Source: Notospermus geniculatus (taxonomy: Eukaryota; Nemertea; Pilidiophora; Heteronemertea; Lineidae). Taken from it: DNA of 64,000 bases. The notes below the pieces were generated by a model. That model was not told the DNA's origin and did not search any database. It saw only the letters and a program-made list of their open reading frames with translations. Positions within the stretch are counted from its first letter, which is position 1; every line of letters starts with the position of its first letter. A program made the translations under genes and the position numbers. This document shows positions 63,440 to 64,000 of this stretch, piece after piece. The DNA is taken from the NCBI GenBank assembly GCA_002633025.1, contig NMRB01000668.1:171139-235138 (forward strand), given 5' to 3'.

Positions 63440-63872
63440 AAGGGCGCCGCACACCTGCGACTAAAATGGGGGCGACTACAGATGCGACTACAGATGCGAT
63501 CTTCCCAGGAAGGATTTGTCGGAAACGAGTCAACAAAAACTAAAAAAACTGAAAATATGCTCAGTCGCTTCTGTGGTCGCAATGCCGGTCGCCTAGAAAA
63601 TCGCTAGTGTGCGGTGCCCTAATAGGGCGCCGCACACCTGCGACTAAAATGGGGGCGACTACAGATGCAACTACTACGTCGCCTGCGATAATTACCTTTG
63701 AGGTCGATCATTGATGTCATCCACGACATCACTGATCTTCCAAGGAAGCATTTGTCGCAAACGAGTCAACAAAAACTAAAAAAAAACTGAAAATATGTTC
63801 AGTCGCTTCTGTGGTCGCAAGGCCGGTCGACTAGAAAATCGCTCGAAAAATCGCTAGTGTGCGGTGCCCTTT
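63440..63872. mobile_element. Two adjacent MITEs of one family
   Basis: 63440-63620 and 63626-63872 both start AGGGCGCCGCACACCTGCGA, contain AGTCAACAAAAACTAAAAA and GTCGCTTCTGTGGTCGCAA, and end CGCTAGTGTGCGGTGCCCT. A third, partial relative runs to the window end (AGGGCGCCTGCACAAGCGAC). Confidence 0.75.
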
Positions 63873-64000
63873 AAGGCCAGCGCAAACGTTCAACAAAATG
63901 CTGGCGATCAGAGGGCGCCTGCACAAGCGACTGAAAATGGCGCTGCTGATTGGCTCAATTCTAGTCGCTTCAGCAGTCGCCTAGACTGTGATCGCCTGCA

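Overview
This is eukaryotic (animal) genomic DNA. It has GT-AG introns, animal transposon families, tRNA-derived SINEs and two assembly gaps. Frequent TACATGTA and AGGCCTA words, CR1/L2-like LINEs, a Helentron and a CLCA-family host gene suggest a marine invertebrate, probably a deuterostome such as an echinoderm, hemichordate or amphioxus. The sequence alone does not fix the species.

Host gene. The only cellular gene I can support is a CLCA-family gene (secreted or surface metalloprotease, 'calcium-activated chloride channel regulator') on the + strand. Five exons (28421-28585, 31645-31942, 33022-33139, 56336-56516 and from 60597) join with consistent codon phase and carry the HExxHxxxGxxDE zinc-protease signature. 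Exon 1 has an extra in-frame TAA, and exon 5 has no obvious donor. The 23-kb intron between exons 3 and 4 is almost entirely nested transposons.

Main finding. Bases 37422-56103 form one 18.7-kb DNA transposon. It has about 485-bp terminal inverted repeats starting TATGGCAAGCC and a 6-bp target duplication (GGTGAC). It carries two convergent genes. On + is a four-exon, apparently intact 538-aa integrase-type DDE transposase. On - is a multi-exon HECT-type E3 ubiquitin-ligase gene running from just inside the right repeat to 46010. Both repeats hold a CCAAT box and two CRE (TGACGTCA) sites upstream of the start codon of the gene beside them. The element is itself a host for insertions: a PIF/Harbinger with its own transposase and Myb-like gene in the transposase intron, a 5'-truncated LINE inside HECT exon 1, and a pogo-derived fold-back in a HECT intron. 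The HECT gene is further broken by an internal stop and by one exon lying on the opposite strand.

Rest of the window. 1499-9765 is a decayed Helentron (OTU protease, Rep HUH/Y2, Pif1-like helicase, endonuclease) with a 69-bp coding repeat and a 148-bp frame-breaking duplication. 10.7-28 kb is a dense field of small inverted-repeat elements (MITEs), satellites and SINEs, with several target-site duplications visible. 35.0-37.3 kb and 57.5-59.8 kb are large fold-back elements that share a core but have different arms made of short repeated words. 61.2-62.6 kb is a broken CR1/L2-like LINE inside a dispersed satellite-bearing repeat.
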